A stretch of DNA of 64,000 bases, taken from NCBI GenBank assembly GCA_037127255.1, contig JBANSL010000007.1, positions 64,279,038 through 64,343,037 on the forward strand, written 5' to 3'. This DNA comes from Persicaria tinctoria (taxonomy: Eukaryota > Streptophyta > Magnoliopsida > Caryophyllales > Polygonaceae). The position numbers were made by a program, and so were the translations under genes. Under the pieces are notes generated by a model. The model made no database searches. It saw nothing but the letters and a program-made list of their open reading frames with translations, and was not told the origin of the DNA. This document shows positions 52,226 through 64,000 of the stretch, in pieces; the first letter of the stretch is position 1, and each line of letters starts with the position of its first letter.

Positions 52226-55200
52226 TCACTCTTCCATCGCATCTCCACCCTCAACCACTTCCACCTTTCCTCTGAGCGGTGTAATCTTCGTCATAAGCAC
52301 CTCTGTAAAATAAGAAAAGAACAAAGCCAACCAGATTTAGGAATGACTTAAGAATGTTCATTGGAAATGTCTGGCAAAAATAGAGACCACATATTATCGT
52401 TGATGATACTCACCAGTTGGCCGAGGGAATGAGTACCCCTTTTTACTACTGTAAGTCCTCTCAACTGGGATGTCATGAGTTCTCAAGTATTCAACATTAC
52501 CCTGCATATATTTTTTTTTTCCAAGTACCCAATATATAGTTCATAGGTAGAAGGCAAAACTTACTATAGAATAAAAAGTGCAAAATTTAAAAAAGAACTA
52601 ACCTTAGTTATCACGCATACATCCACATTGCTTCCACTTCCCAAGTCATTGTATATACCAGAACGGATGGCCTCTGCTACCATATCTATTCCTTCCTTTT
52701 TCTGAATGAACAAACATGAAGAAGTAACATAGATATTGGGCTTCAAAAGGTTAATTTCACTTAAGAGGATCATAATCATGTATCATAGCTTGAAACTTTA
52801 GCAATGGCTTCAGATAATCAATGAATTCTTTACACAATTTTAAAACTAAAAGTGTATCATGTTTTAAAAAGGATTATTATACTAGTAAGTTGGCAGTAAT
52901 CATTTAAATTTCCTACTCATTCCCACAAAAAATTTCACCCAAAAATTTAAAAGCAGTATATGACTTACGGTTAGGCCTTCTTTGTATTGGGCTTCAAAGA
53001 CAGCCATTGCAGCAAGTGAACCTGACCCCATCGTTGCAAACGGAAGAGTGTCTGTTGAACCATGAGGATAAATCTAGGCAGTAAAATTATAAAAACAGTC
53101 AACAGTAGTTCAGAGCACTATTTAACCATAATCATGAAGCTGTGCAATGGACTCACAGTGTGCAGATGAGGTCCTGTGACATCCACTCCACCAAGAACCA
53201 AAGCAGCTGAAACATGACCTTGATGGCTATACCAAAAAAAAAATCATTAGGTGAAACTTGAAACACCTTTCAAGAGCCATTTGGAGCCATGAGACTCTCT
53301 TACCTAAAAAGATGAGACTTCAGAAGTGTAAGAGCTGTTACAACCCTTGATTCGCGACCGGTATGATAGCGGTGAAGCTTCAATTGAGAACTTACCATAT
53401 CTATGGATAAAAATATCAGAATAAAAGTCAACAAGCCATCAATATAATAGCATTACATTGTTAAAAAGAAAATACAGCTACATATAAGCAAAGCTAAGAT
53501 AAATGAAAACAGTTTATAGCTGATCAAGTAATCCGGTGTTTACAGTAGGCAGTAGTTAGCTGATCCCCCTCAGAGTCTCAAATATTGCAAGTTAGCCATC
53601 CACAAAGAATATACTTTTGGAAAACATATTCCTAAACTAAATTTCAGCTAATTCTTACTAAATTTCAATAACCTAAATTTGAGCAGGTTTCTCCAAGATC
53701 AGAAGAACAGCCAAGATAAGAAAGGCCAACACTACTAATTTCAACAGCCCAAACCCCTCCCTCAGGAACTTAGGACGTTCTTGGGGATTAATGCTTGGCC
53801 ATCTACAATACCAAATCCATCATCATCAAATCATATGGCAACAACTATGTATTTGCAGAATTCAGTTCTACCTTTCTACATTCTGCAGCTTAAAATTACC
53901 TGTCACGGCCTCTGTATCTGCAGCAGTCCCTGCTCCACAACAGTAGATGTTTGGTGCCATGTAATGGATCTTTTCACAGTTCTTATCAGCAACAATGGGA
54001 CCTTCTGTAGCCCTTGTATCTGCTCCAAGGATAACACCATCCTACATGAACAACAAAATCATGTTTAAGATGCACAATTGACTCCCAAAATATCATAATA
54101 TGTCGCTAAAAGTAATTTTAACTACTAATTATACTAACTTTATTCAAGAATGGATAAGTGATCGATTAATCTCCCAAGTAAAGACATAGATCCAATAAGT
54201 TGCACACGACAGATTTTTAGTTCAAATAAACTAGGGGTGGGCGCGGGACGGGACGGGATGGGGGTCGTCCCGCGTCCCGTCTCGCGTAATTTTTCCGGGA
54301 CGGGATTCTCTATTTTTTTTTCAATCCCGCGCGGGCCCTATCCCTCACGTGACGGGACGGGACTTGTCCCTCAAATAAAAAAATATTTCAAATTCTCTAA
54401 TATTTTCCAATTTCTAAAAGGCATAACACCTATGAATTTATAATATTTTTATGGTTTATAGTTTCTTACAGTGTATTATATATATACACTAAATATATGA
54501 ATACGATATATACTTTTTCTGATAGAATATATGATATATACTTATGTATACACTGCATTGACACACTGTATGATATATACTGCATATTATATATAAGCTA
54601 CATGATATACATCTATACACTGTATATATACATTGATACTGGATATATATTAACATATATACACTGCATATATGATATGTATATATATACTTAGGTATAC
54701 TGTATTTACGTATATAATATATTAATATAAAAATATATATAATATATATGCGGGACGGGACGGGATTTGCGGGATGAAGAATCTCCGTCCCGCGTCCCGT
54801 CCCGCGTAAATTTTGCGGGACGGGACGGGATTCACTATTTTTTTTTCAAATCCCACCGGGATCGGGACGGGACCGGGATTTGCGGGATTTGTGCCCACCC
54901 CTAAAATAAACGTTTTTCGAAGATTCTAAACTCTAAAGTATAAATGCAATAGCCGTAAAATACAGAACTTAACCCTACTCCCCTAGCAGAAATTGCATCA
55001 ACCTGCCTGTAAAAGTATACTCATTTTTATGGTAGTTGTCACTGATCTCATACTCCCACATACACTCAATCCTCCATTATATTATATGCATGTAAAACAT
55101 ATACTATGTACTTTGTGTGTATGGTATAGCTTTTCCTTTTACCTTGGTTCCTAATTTATACCAGGATCACTTTTATGTACTTAGCAACTTGGTAAGAGGC

Positions 55201-55885
55201 TCAAATAAAAAAATTCATAAGGTTATAGTAAGCATAAATCTTTTCTATGTCCTTGGGAACAAGCTTATAAGTGCTGGAAAATATTGCACATACATGTGGC
55301 AAGTAAACATGCTACATAATGTAAATCCAAGTTGCAGGCACATAAAAATGAAATCAAACATGGAAACAATATGAATATCAAGAATCAGCATCTTCCCTTT
55401 AGGCACACCTTACTTCTTTGTTGATTAAAGGATACAGGATAGTATATGAATATGGACATCAGAACATGGAAAAAAATTTCATGTATCATAGAGCTAAATC
55501 ACAATCCCCAACCAGAAATTGAAAGGGGAAAAACTGAAAAAGTGAGTGATGAATGTCAGTAGACTTGCTCTAAAAATTCACCCAAAATTTCAGGCAAAGA
55601 CAAGAAATTACGACGCAGAATCCACAATACATCTAAGATTCAATGAAGTCAAATTTCACCACAACAAAGATTGTATAAAAAAAGAAAAGTTTGCAATAGT
55701 TTACAGGGAGTCAAAGAAAGATAAGCATTTTTTTTTAGTACCTTAAATACCAGACCAACGATAGTTGTACCGGTTTTCAGGAAAGTTGGAGGCTTAAGGC
55801 CTTTGCTCGAGAGCATTTCGTTTCTCTTGCACAGATCGAAACTGAAGCCACCCTTCGGCGGAGCCTCAAACGTCGCCTTCGTCAT
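52226..55885 (-). CDS. PBB: 20S proteasome subunit beta type-7 (beta2, trypsin-like), eight coding exons
   Basis: The minus-strand exons give a complete ~273-residue beta2 subunit. Exons: 55885-55742 ([20 protein letters not shown]...), 54041-53900, 53400-53304, 53226 to about 53157, 53073-52969, 52701-52603, 52501-52414 and 52302-52226 (stop TGA 52226-52228). All have GT donors and AG acceptors. The propeptide ends at TG and the catalytic Thr is residue 40 in [10 protein letters not shown]; the conserved GADTRAT and [11 protein letters not shown] (active-site Asp and Lys) follow. The C-terminal arm that clasps beta3 is present ([15 protein letters not shown]...). The protein sits in the 20S core and cleaves after basic residues. 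Intron 1 is 1.7 kb and hosts a MITE. The gene looks functional; the exon-4 3' border is the least certain. Confidence 0.95.
54232..54903. mobile_element. hAT-type MITE in intron 1 of the proteasome gene
   Basis: 672 bp, ends taggggtgggc and gcccaccccta, 8-bp TSD aaataaac (54224-54231 and 54904-54911). Subterminal regions are packed with cgggacggga repeats on both sides, and the centre (54420-54740) is almost pure AT with tatatac words. No transposase. TSD length and ends indicate the hAT superfamily. Confidence 0.92.
54912..55741 (-). other. Remainder of PBB intron 1
   Basis: AT-rich intronic DNA reaching the donor gtactaaaaa at 55741. No gene or structured RNA is seen. Small open frames (55117-55374, 55546-55746) are not supported. 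Confidence 0.6.
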
Positions 55886-56166
55886 AGTTTACGATACCGA
55901 AACCCTAAACTGAATAACGATTGGATTCAGGTTCGAAAACCAAAAAACGTCTAAATGCTAACACCGTAAAGCAAGAATCAAACGCAAAAGAAGCAAAACG
56001 AAGCAGATAAGTTCAACAACTATCCAAGCTAACACCAATTTTAATTAAAATCAATTCCAGGACATAGACCGATCAGAACGAAAAGCATCGAATTAAGAGG
56101 GGAATGAATCGGATAAACGTGAAGAGGATTGAAGATTACGGAGAGGATGACTGTGGAATTGATTAC

Positions 56167-56325
56167 CTGAGATGAAGATTGAAGAGTGCGCAGGGATGTG
56201 GAGGAGGAAGCAGATCTGCAGGTGAAATGAAAGAGAAAGGGAATGCCTTTTAAACTTTAAAGGAGAATCGCGGCCCTGCTTGTTGCATAAGAAAACTCGG
56301 ACAAGGAGTTCACTGGGGCGAATAA
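56167..56325 (-). promoter_or_regulatory. Probable 5' UTR exon of PBB and its promoter end
   Basis: On the minus strand a purine/pyrimidine-mixed segment ends at the donor catctcag|gtaatc (56167/56166), which would join to a second leader portion just before the ATG at 55885. A TATA-like word (tatataaa, about 56355-56362) lies upstream and places a start near 56325. A leader intron is common in plant housekeeping genes. Inferred from splice context only. Confidence 0.5.
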
Positions 56326-56479
56326 TGTAAAACCACACTTTATATCGTTTTTTTTATATATACGGAGTATGGGTCGGGTTCGGTACACACACTTCCAATA
56401 ATGAGAAAGAAAGAAGCGCGCTGATTGGTCTACGTGTACAAAAATTAATGCCAAATCAGCCCAGCCGCGTCTCTCCAAA

Positions 56480-56620
56480 TTAATTAGTAACACTCATATA
56501 AATTAATTAGTAACACCCACACTCTCAGTTGCACACGCGCTAATTAACACTCAAACTAATTAATTGCACGCGTCTATTCACCCACCTTGCTAATTAATTA
56601 GAAAAAGTACGTACCCATAT
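56480..56620. repeat. Short direct repeats upstream of PBB
   Basis: aattaattagtaacactcat and aattaattagtaacacccac occur within 50 bp (56476-56520), with further ttaattaat words to 56605. Local slippage-type duplication. Confidence 0.6.
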
Positions 56621-56799
56621 AAAAATACTTGAGATAGACTTTTAAAAATTATTTTTTGGCATTTTCACTTATTAAAAAAATATAAAAAATATATTTTTGG
56701 GTGTAATTTAATTTTATCTATCCATAGACACCCACTTTGTATATGTTTTGTTGAAAAAAAAATTAACAATAAGTTATTCATAAGGTTCACAAGTACTTA

Positions 56800-57006
56800 G
56801 TGGTTCAGCCCTCTTACTCTAAGTGGTTCAGCAATTTTATTTTCAGTGGTTCGGCAATTTTATTCAAAGTGGTTAAGCAATTTTATTCAAAGTGGTTCAG
56901 CAATTTTATTCACAGTGGTTCAGCAGTTTTATTCACATTGGTTCAGCAATTTTATTCACAGTGGTTCAGTAATTTTATTCATATTGGTTCAGCAAATTTT
57001 TTTCAC
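56800..57006. repeat. 23-bp minisatellite, first block (9 units)
   Basis: Nine consecutive 23-bp units of gtggttcagc plus aattttattcaca. Because 23 is not a multiple of three the translation cycles through frames, giving the repetitive WFSNFIHSGS-like peptides; these are not genes. Confidence 0.93.
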
Positions 57007-57059
57007 TTTTTTTTTATTTTCTTGTAATGTATATTTTTAATTATTTATTTATTTTTGAA

Positions 57060-57785
57060 ATAAAATGGTTCATACTGTATTATTTATTTCATGAACCAAT
57101 ACTATTTATTTGATAAATAACTACTCTCTATTTATTTGATGAACCACTTGGTATAAAAATCTTGAACCACTTGGCATAAAAATCCTTAACCACTTGGTAT
57201 CAAAATCCAAACCGCTTGGTTTAAAGCCTCGAACTAATTCTCTTTATTTCATGAACCACTACTCTATATTTCATGGATCGCTAGAATTTATTTCATGAAC
57301 CACTTCTATTTACTTCGTGAACCACTTCGATTTATATGTGCTAAACCACTTGGTTTAAAACTCTGAACCACTTGGTATAAACCCCTGAACCACTTGGTTA
57401 ATTTCTAAATTCAACACCCAGTGAACCAATCTTAACCAACCTCTATTTAGTCACTGAATCAACCTTTATTTAGTCACCGAACCAACTTATTTTGTCACTG
57501 AACCAACCTCTATTTAGTCACTGAACCAACCTCTATTTAATTATTGAACCAACCTCTATTTAGTCACTGAACCAACCTCTATTTAGTCATTGAACCAAAA
57601 CTTCTATTTAGTCACTGAATCAACCTCTATTTAGTCACCGAACCAACCTCTATTTAGTCACTGAACCAACCTCTGTTTAGTCACTAAACCAACTTATTTA
57701 GTCACTGAACCAATCTTTATTTAATCAGTGAACCAACCTCTATTTAGTAACTGAACCAACCTCTATTTAGTCACTAAACCAAACC
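57060..57785. repeat. 22-23-bp minisatellite, second and third blocks, inverted core
   Basis: From about 57100 to 57420 units of gaaccacttggtataaaaatc (22-23 bp) occur; from 57420 to 57785 about 16 units of ctgaaccaac plus ctctatttagtca (mostly 23 bp, a few 21 or 25). The GAACCA core is the reverse complement of the TGGTTC core of the first block, with the same period. Confidence 0.9.
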
Positions 57786-57789
57786 CTAT

Positions 57790-58690
57790 TTTTCAACTTC
57801 TAGAAACAAAAAATAAATGTCTTTTCTATAAAAAACACAGGCAACGAATTACTTGCTCGATCTTCTTGTCTATTACGAAATCAAAAATGGATCAATGGGT
57901 GTAATTATATATAGTCATTTGCTAATTCAGTACATCTCATATTTGAAAGGAATCAAATTAGATTGAAAGACGGACTTGCAGTGCTCGTCAGGCGAAATCG
58001 GTCAGCCAAATTGTAGAGAGATCAAAGCTTCTCCCTGAACTCCAAATCGGCTAGCCAAATTCGGACCCAAACTCGAGTCTCTGAACCTGATTTCTTCTTC
58101 CTCGATTTGAGAATTGACCTGTACCTGCACCCGCTCTCCTCCCACAGTAGACGACATCACGAACCTCTTATACATCCACTGTGGGCCCAAACACCACCCG
58201 GATCCGGATCCGCTTTCCGAACCCGACCATGAGTTGAGATCGAAGATGTTGTTGGGGGTGCTGAAAGTAGACGACATCACAAACCTTCTTTGGCCTTCAG
58301 ATCTGGAGGAGGCCGATCGGAGTCTTCGATTTGGCAGAGGCCGATCTCATCGGCTTCTCAGTGGCCAGCCGCTGCGCCGAGAAGAAGCAGGGAGCGGATT
58401 GGATGCGCGGAGAGGGGGCGTCTGGTTCCACCACAAAAGGGAGGCGGAACCAGTTGTTGGACCACCGCAATGAAGATGAAGAGGCGTCGGAGGCGGAGTG
58501 GAGGAGGATGAGGAAAGGGAGGCGGAGTGGGCGGAGGAGGCGTAGGAGTGAAGGATGAAGGTGCGGCGATGATGACAAGGGCAGAGGACTGCAAATCTAT
58601 CAATGGCGGAGGAAGCGGCGGAAGAAGAAACGCTATTGGTTAAAAAGGAAGCGCGTGAGAGGGTTTTTATGTTTTTTTTTTGTATTTTTT
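57790..58690. other. GC-rich unassigned region
   Basis: 58110-58620 is GC-rich with frames on both strands; the 119-codon plus frame (58114-58473) has no recognised family. A direct repeat gtagacgacatcac.aacct occurs at 58147 and 58267. It could be the leader or promoter of a gene or a transposon interior; nothing decides it. Confidence 0.35.
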
Positions 58691-58814
58691 TTAATTTGAT
58701 TTTTCAGCCAATTAGGATGCTTCTTTCCTTCTTACCGGAAGGATTATTTCTCACTTGAACCCTACCCTACGGAGTATAAGTTAAAAGATTTGGACGAGGT
58801 TAGATCCTGGATCA

Positions 58815-61800
58815 TCACCCAAGGGCATCTTTGTGGATGAGTACGCGCAGCGCAGGATCAGCGAGGAGATCCCGCGTGGGCGTTGTGTGGATTAGGTGCG
58901 CGATCCTGTCGGCGGTCGAGTGGACCTCCCGGAAGGCATGGCCGAATTGAACCCTAGAAAAGTGTTGGAGTAAGAGCAGGGTGTCATAAATCAGCATCTC
59001 GATCTCCAACAAGCAACACCACAGGCCTCGCAAACAATTGATGACGGTCAAGCTGTCGCTTTCAATCATGATGCTCGAAAGCCGGAACTCCTTTGCTTTG
59101 GCAATGCCTCCTCTAATCGACAGAGCCTCCACGGCTAATGCTGAGAGGTGTCCATATTTGAAGCCGCCACACTCGATAATTGCCCCACTGTGGTCCCTAA
59201 TAATAAAACATGTGGAAGCTTCACCCGAAGATGGTTTGGATCCATCGAAATTAATTTTGAAAGATCCCTCATCTAGTTTGCTCCATCTCAAATTTCTTCT
59301 TCTCTATGGTTGAGTTGTCCGAGTTTTCTGGTGGTGGCATGTGGTCTCCTCTTCAAAGTTCAATTTAGAGGCAGTCCAGTTCTGTATTTTTTGTTTGGTA
59401 TAATTCTCCATAGTATGGATTGACGTTGTATTGAGGTTTTTAAATACTTGTCGATTCCTGCTTGTCCATAGACTCCACCATGTCGTCGCAAGTTTTCCTT
59501 TTTGCTCGTGGTTGAGTTTAGTAAAAATTTCACATACAATGTTTATGATCGATTTGTTTCTAGTGTTAATTTCTCGAATCACTTGTTCAATGTTTGGGTT
59601 AATTTGGTGAATCAGTTGTAGGGTGTTGTGACATTCGGTAAAGAGATGGATTGGGCTTTCATCCGTCCGGTCACACAATGCGCAAGATAGTGGAACATGA
59701 ATGCCTTTGTTTTCTAGTCTGGTTCTCATCAGGATTCCATCTAGTGTAACTTTCCAGATGAAGTTTTTGACTTTCAGGAATGTGTCTAGGTTCCATATCC
59801 ATGTCGTGTCACAAGTTTCTTTTGTGTTTTGTTTTGTGATGTGTGCTAGGGCACTTGCTGTGCTGAACCAACCATTTTTACTTGGTTTCTAATATAGTTT
59901 GTCTTCTATTTCGTGTTCTGGTATGTAGATGTCATCGATCTTGTTGACCATATCCATCGGAAGGATGTTGGATAGTTCATCAATATTCCATTTTTTGTTG
60001 ATGTCGATGTATTTTTTCGCCTTGTCATTTTCGTTGATTGTGATATTTGGATGTTGTCGACCTTGGAATGGTTTTCCGTCTAGCCAGATGTCTTTCCAAA
60101 AATTGATCGTCTTTCCATTTCCTATTTGCCATATTAGTCATTTGTCAAATTCTTCTTTTAGTTCCATTAATTTGGCTCATTGCCAAGATGAATTACCTTT
60201 TCGCTGGTATTTAAGGATAGGGGTTTCTTTCAAATATTTTTCTTTAATCACTTGGACTCATGGGTTACATGGCTCTGCTAAGATTTTTCAAAGTTATTTC
60301 ATTTGTAATGCTTGGTTCATATCTTTTTTTTTTATGTATTCCTGCGCCTCCCAGTCGTTTCTGCTTGCACACCTTGTCCCAACCAATAAGGGGGGAGAAG
60401 GATTGATCTTTATTCCAGAAGAAGCATCTGTTTATTTGGTCAAGTTCTTTATGGATTGTTGTGGGGAGCATAAAATTTTGCATGATATAATTTGGCTTAG
60501 TTGCCCGGTTTGATTTTATTAGGTTCGTCCTTCCTTCTTGTGAGAGGGAGTTTGCTTTCCATTTCGTGAGTTATTGTCTGGTTTTGGTTAATGTTTCTTC
60601 GAATGTGGTTCGGATGACTCGACTATTGATAATGGGACAACCGAGGTATTTATCAAGTGCTATCTGATTTGTGATATGGATCGTACTTTGGATCAGTTGT
60701 TTTGTACTGTTTGGGACTTTTGGGGTAGTTTGAAATGTCGATTTGTGGAAATTGACCTTTTGTCCCAATATGGCACAGTAGTCGTCAATATATAATATTC
60801 TTCACCGCTCGACATGAGTCTTGGTTTGCCTTCGCGAATATCATCATATCATTCGCGAAGGATAGGAAGGGGATTTTCATGCCCGATCTAGATATTTTGA
60901 ATCCGATAGATTTGTCTGACTGGTTTGAAACGACTTGTAATTTCCTAGCAAGGATTTCTGCTCTTATAATGAATAGATAGGGTGAGAGTGGATCTCCTTG
61001 TCTAATCCTTCTCCCTGGTATGAAGGGGTTCATGGGGCTGTCATTAACCAATACTGAGAAGGAGACGGTCTGGACACATTGCTCTATCCATTTTCGGAAT
61101 TTTTGGCAAAAGTCGATTTTTTCTAGGACTTTTTGAATAGGAAGTCCCATTCTACTCTATCATATGACTTTTCCATATCTAGTTTGACGGCAATCCATCC
61201 TTTTTTCCACGTCTACTTTTAAATGAATGGAGGATTTCATGGGCTATTAAGACATTGTCTTGGATAGATCTGTCAGATACAAATGCCCATTGGAGGGGGT
61301 GGATAATTTTCTTTAACATCGGTTTCATCCTTTCTACAATGATTTTGGCTATAGCTTTGTATATCGTTGAGCTAAGGTTAATTGGTCTGAAATGATTTTT
61401 AGTTGTCGGGTTGTCACATTTTGGGATCAAAGTGATAAAGGTATGGTACGTAGATTTTTTTAGGATTCGACCAAAGTGGAAAAATCCTTTAATTGCCTTT
61501 ATGCCTGATGGGCCTACAATATCCCAGTATTCCTGGTAAAATTTCGTTGTCATTCCATCAGGTCCTGGGGATTTATCCTTTCCAATCGAGAAGAATGCAT
61601 TTTTGATTTCTTGGTTTGATATCTTTTCAGTTAGCTTCGAATTGTCATCATCAATGATTTCTGTATTGATGAGTGAGAGGTAATCATTGAAAAGGTTCTG
61701 GTTGATGGGTTGCATCCTAAACCTTTTTTCGAAGTCATTTTTTATTTCCCTTGTAATATTTTCTTCTCTTGTGGCTAGTGTGCCATCTATAATTTGGCTT

Positions 61801-62952
61801 TCCTTTATGATTTTTCTATTTCTTCTTCCCGGTGCCATTCGGTGGAAATAACCTGAGTTTTTGTTAGTCAATTTCAAGTGTTTTGTTTTGGCTCGTTGAC
61901 TCCAATACATTTTATGGTATGATAAGATTTTCTCTCGTTTATTTATAAGTCTGTTATGCTTTTGGTTATCGTTTCCATTCTGGGATATTCCGTTTCTGTT
62001 TTGTAAATCGATGAGTGAATCATCGATTTCTTTTAATTGACTGAATATATTTCCAAATGTTTTCTTATTCCATTCTTTAGTCAATCACTTAAGTATTTGT
62101 GTTTTTTTTTTTCACCGGATTGTACATATGTGATCCTCCAACATTTGATCTCCAAGCCTGTTGGACCACATGTCGGTAATCTTTTCGTGTTGTCCACATT
62201 TTTTCAAATTTAAATGGTTGGGCTTTGTATTGTTCTTGGTTATCTAATTCTGTTACAATAGGGCGGTGATCTGATGATGTAAATGCATGATTTTTCGTTG
62301 TAATATTGGGGAACCAAGTGAGTATTTGCTCTTTTATTAAGGTTCTATCAAGTTTTTCCATGATGTTATTGTTATTGGATATATTTTTCCTCCATGTATA
62401 AATGTTTCCATTGGTAGGCACTTCCTGTATGAGGCAATTATCTTTGAATTCTGTTAATATTCTATATCTGTTTGGATGTGGTTCTACCCCTCCTTCTTTT
62501 TCGGAGCTATTTTGGATTTCATTTAGACCAACCATGATCATGACTGGGCAGTCCAATGTTTGGATGTATAGTTGTAGTCTAGTCCAAAAGTTTGATTTTT
62601 CGTTCTCATGAGGTGGTTCATAGACGAAAACGATGTTGATAGTAATGTTTCTATGTTTATTTCCATACCTGATTACTATGAATCTTTGATCTATATGCAC
62701 CATTTCTAGTGCTTCGTACCGAAGATTATGACTCTTCCATAGAACACATAATCCACCAGCTCTTCTTGTTGTCGGTGCCCAAATCATATGATCAAACCCA
62801 ACTTTTTCCACACGGTCTCCTTTGGTTGTCGTTCAGTTTTTGTTTCTAGTAGAGCAATTACTTGAATTTTCTCAATTTTACAGAATGAGTCTATTTCCGT
62901 CCATAGGTTTTTGCGACCTATTCCGCATATATTCCTTGAGCATAATCTCATA
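58815..62952 (-). pseudogene. LINE ORF2: endonuclease, reverse transcriptase, zinc region, RNase H
   Basis: The ATG at 62952 starts MRLCSRNICGIGRKNLW and LLETKTE (AP endonuclease). The GDFNE motif has become VGLNE, while SSDHRPI is kept. The RT contains KDKSPGPDGMTTKFYQ, PKCDNPTTKNHFRPI, QWAFVSDRSIQDN and, after a frameshift at about 61180, LDMEKSYDRVEWDF, RIRQGDPLSPYLFI and FANDMMIF, where the usual FADD has Asn for the first Asp. GQKVNFHKS and YLGCPI follow, then a zinc region CALCDRTDESPIHLFTEC (59640-59690) and RNase H KINFDGSKPSSGEAS, VEALSIRGGIAKAKE and IESDSLTVINCL. Stops and frameshifts plus the two active-site changes make it inactive. Confidence 0.88.
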
Positions 62953-62999
62953 TTAACCTATTTGATTTGAGGGTTTTAGTTCCATAATCTTTTCTTGGA

Positions 63000-64000
63000 T
63001 CAAAGTATTTGTTCATGGTGCTATTGGTTGGATTCGCACCAAAGGGTTCAAGATAGTAGTTGGAGTGTTCGAACCACTTAGTGAAGAGGAGTTACAATTG
63101 TCCAACCGGTTAACAAATTTTAGGTTGACCCAATTATATTTGAAAAAACTCCTTCCATTTTTATAGTGTCTCAAAGACTCTCTTAGTTTTTTGATCAGGT
63201 TGTAAGTGTCAATGGCCTCTATTTCTAAATAATTATTTTCGTCTTTCTTAGTATAAATGTCTTCCCTTTTTTGAATGTTTCATGGTAGTATAGCAGATCG
63301 TTAATGCATATACTTTGTTTCTCATCTTTGGTCTAATCAATAATTTAAAGATAGCCTGTTTTGGAGAGGCAATTTGTCTTTTCTTATTCATTGATTCATA
63401 ATCCGTCTTATCTACTTGATTCAATTCATAGGAAGATTTCGTTGCTCCCTTAGGGGGTATGTATTTCAGTTCCCGTATTTTCATTTTGGAGTTGTCGATT
63501 AGATCAAGAGGGGGGTGAAGAAAGTACCTATCACCCGTTGGGATTTCATCTCTTATTTGCCAATCCGAGCATCTTACTAAGCAAGACACAGGAGGAGCAC
63601 CTACTTTCCACTCGTACCGTCTAAGCATGGATAAGCAATTAGTTCTGGAGTTTCTGTTTTGAAAATCCCATATTTCGAGTGTAGATGTTATATCTCTCCC
63701 ATTTTTATCTAAACCCATCAAGCATGTATCAATCTGTTGAATAATTTTCAATTAAGTTTCGATTTTCCTTCCGTTTTTTAATCCTTTCCTGTCATATGTC
63801 GGATTGTTCGTGTCATTTTCTAGTTTTTGTTTAATTTTTCTCATCTTTCTAATGTGTTGAATCCCTTTTGGGCATATCCACTTCAAGTTTTCTACTACTA
63901 ATTTCAAGTGGAGGAAACGGTGTTTCAAATTCATTACTTGTTCAAGAAAGGTCAAAGGCCCTTCATCTTTCAGTTCATAGCAGGAGAAATTAAAACGCGA
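63000..64000 (-). pseudogene. LINE ORF1 (Gag-like) C-terminal part, edge-truncated
   Basis: Minus-strand frames at 63955-63752 (basic, coiled-coil-like VMNLKHRFLHLKLVVENLKW) and 63751-63248 (IWDFQNRNSRTNCLSMLRRY, then a Lys-rich segment) lie directly upstream of ORF2 in the element. Position and composition suggest the Gag-like ORF1. No zinc knuckle is seen in this part. The N-terminal region is outside the window. Confidence 0.45.

Larger units (their letters stand above)
58700..64000 (-). mobile_element. L1-type LINE, decayed, 5' part beyond the window
   Basis: Minus-strand non-LTR retrotransposon: Gag-like ORF1 at the right edge, then AP endonuclease, RT, zinc region and RNase H. The 3' end is not sharply fixed; A-rich sequence lies at 58676-58705 on the minus strand (aaattaaaaaaaatac), which may be the tail. 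Frames are broken by many stops. Element length in the window is about 5.3 kb. Confidence 0.85.

Noticed and set aside
53781..54068. Plus-strand 95-codon frame
   Set aside because: Antisense to PBB exon 2 and its flanking introns.
56800..57040. Reading frames of 64-75 codons with WFSNFIHSGS repeats as a repeat-protein gene
   Set aside because: The 23-bp unit is not a multiple of three, so all three frames give the same cycling peptide; no start context, splice site or family.

Overview
This window is nuclear DNA of a flowering plant, most likely a eudicot. The evidence is a spliced plant 20S proteasome beta2 gene with GT-AG introns, an intronless plastid-type gene of the At4g22030 family, pseudogenes of plant families (subtilase, PPR, yellow-stripe-like transporter), and plant lineages of Ty1/copia, hAT, Mutator-like, Harbinger and L1/LINE elements. 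The species cannot be named from the sequence. Only two host genes look intact: the At4g22030-like gene (47449-48663, minus) and the proteasome beta2 subunit PBB (52226-55885, minus, eight coding exons). Almost everything else is mobile DNA, its remains, or broken genes.

Layout. 0-10 kb: subtilase fragment, a 40-bp tandem repeat, a PPR pseudogene resembling CRR21, AT-rich intergenic DNA, a cluster of a degenerate ~75-bp motif (5.45-6.67 kb), a truncated YSL pseudogene (7.2-8.1 kb) and a 148-bp repeat array. 10.1-16.5 kb: a SIRE-type copia element with almost identical 1050-bp LTRs, an internally deleted pol, and a 589-bp inverted-repeat element in gag. 17.4-19.6 kb: a second, longer YSL pseudogene split by a retroposed fragment with an (AAT)n tail. 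20.1-24.1 kb: more of the ~75-bp motif, split by a 3.07-kb foldback Mutator-like element (20744-23815, 9-bp TSD) whose arms end in opposed tRNA-like sequences. 24.26-25.27 kb: a smaller Mutator-like element. 27.99-33.63 kb: an hAT element, into whose right terminus a gag-less, minus-strand copia element inserted. 34.8-46.9 kb: a copia element (TSD tatat) holding a solo LTR in its RT region and, inside its 3' LTR, a younger copia element (40212-46874) that is open except for one stop codon. 47-56.4 kb: the two host genes, separated by an inverted duplication with a 31-bp palindrome and a Harbinger-type MITE. 56.8-57.8 kb: a 23-bp minisatellite whose core changes strand. 58.7 kb to the right edge: a decayed L1-type LINE on the minus strand.

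The genes do not form an operon or pathway; the proteasome and At4g22030-like genes are unrelated neighbours on the same strand. The window is mainly a record of nested insertions, most of which can be ordered by target-site duplications (TSDs). I found no defence system, CRISPR array or biosynthetic cluster. The most unusual structures are the foldback element with paired tRNA-like ends, the strand-switching minisatellite, the near-perfect inverted duplication at 50.2-51.05 kb, and the recently inserted but coding-deficient SIRE element.
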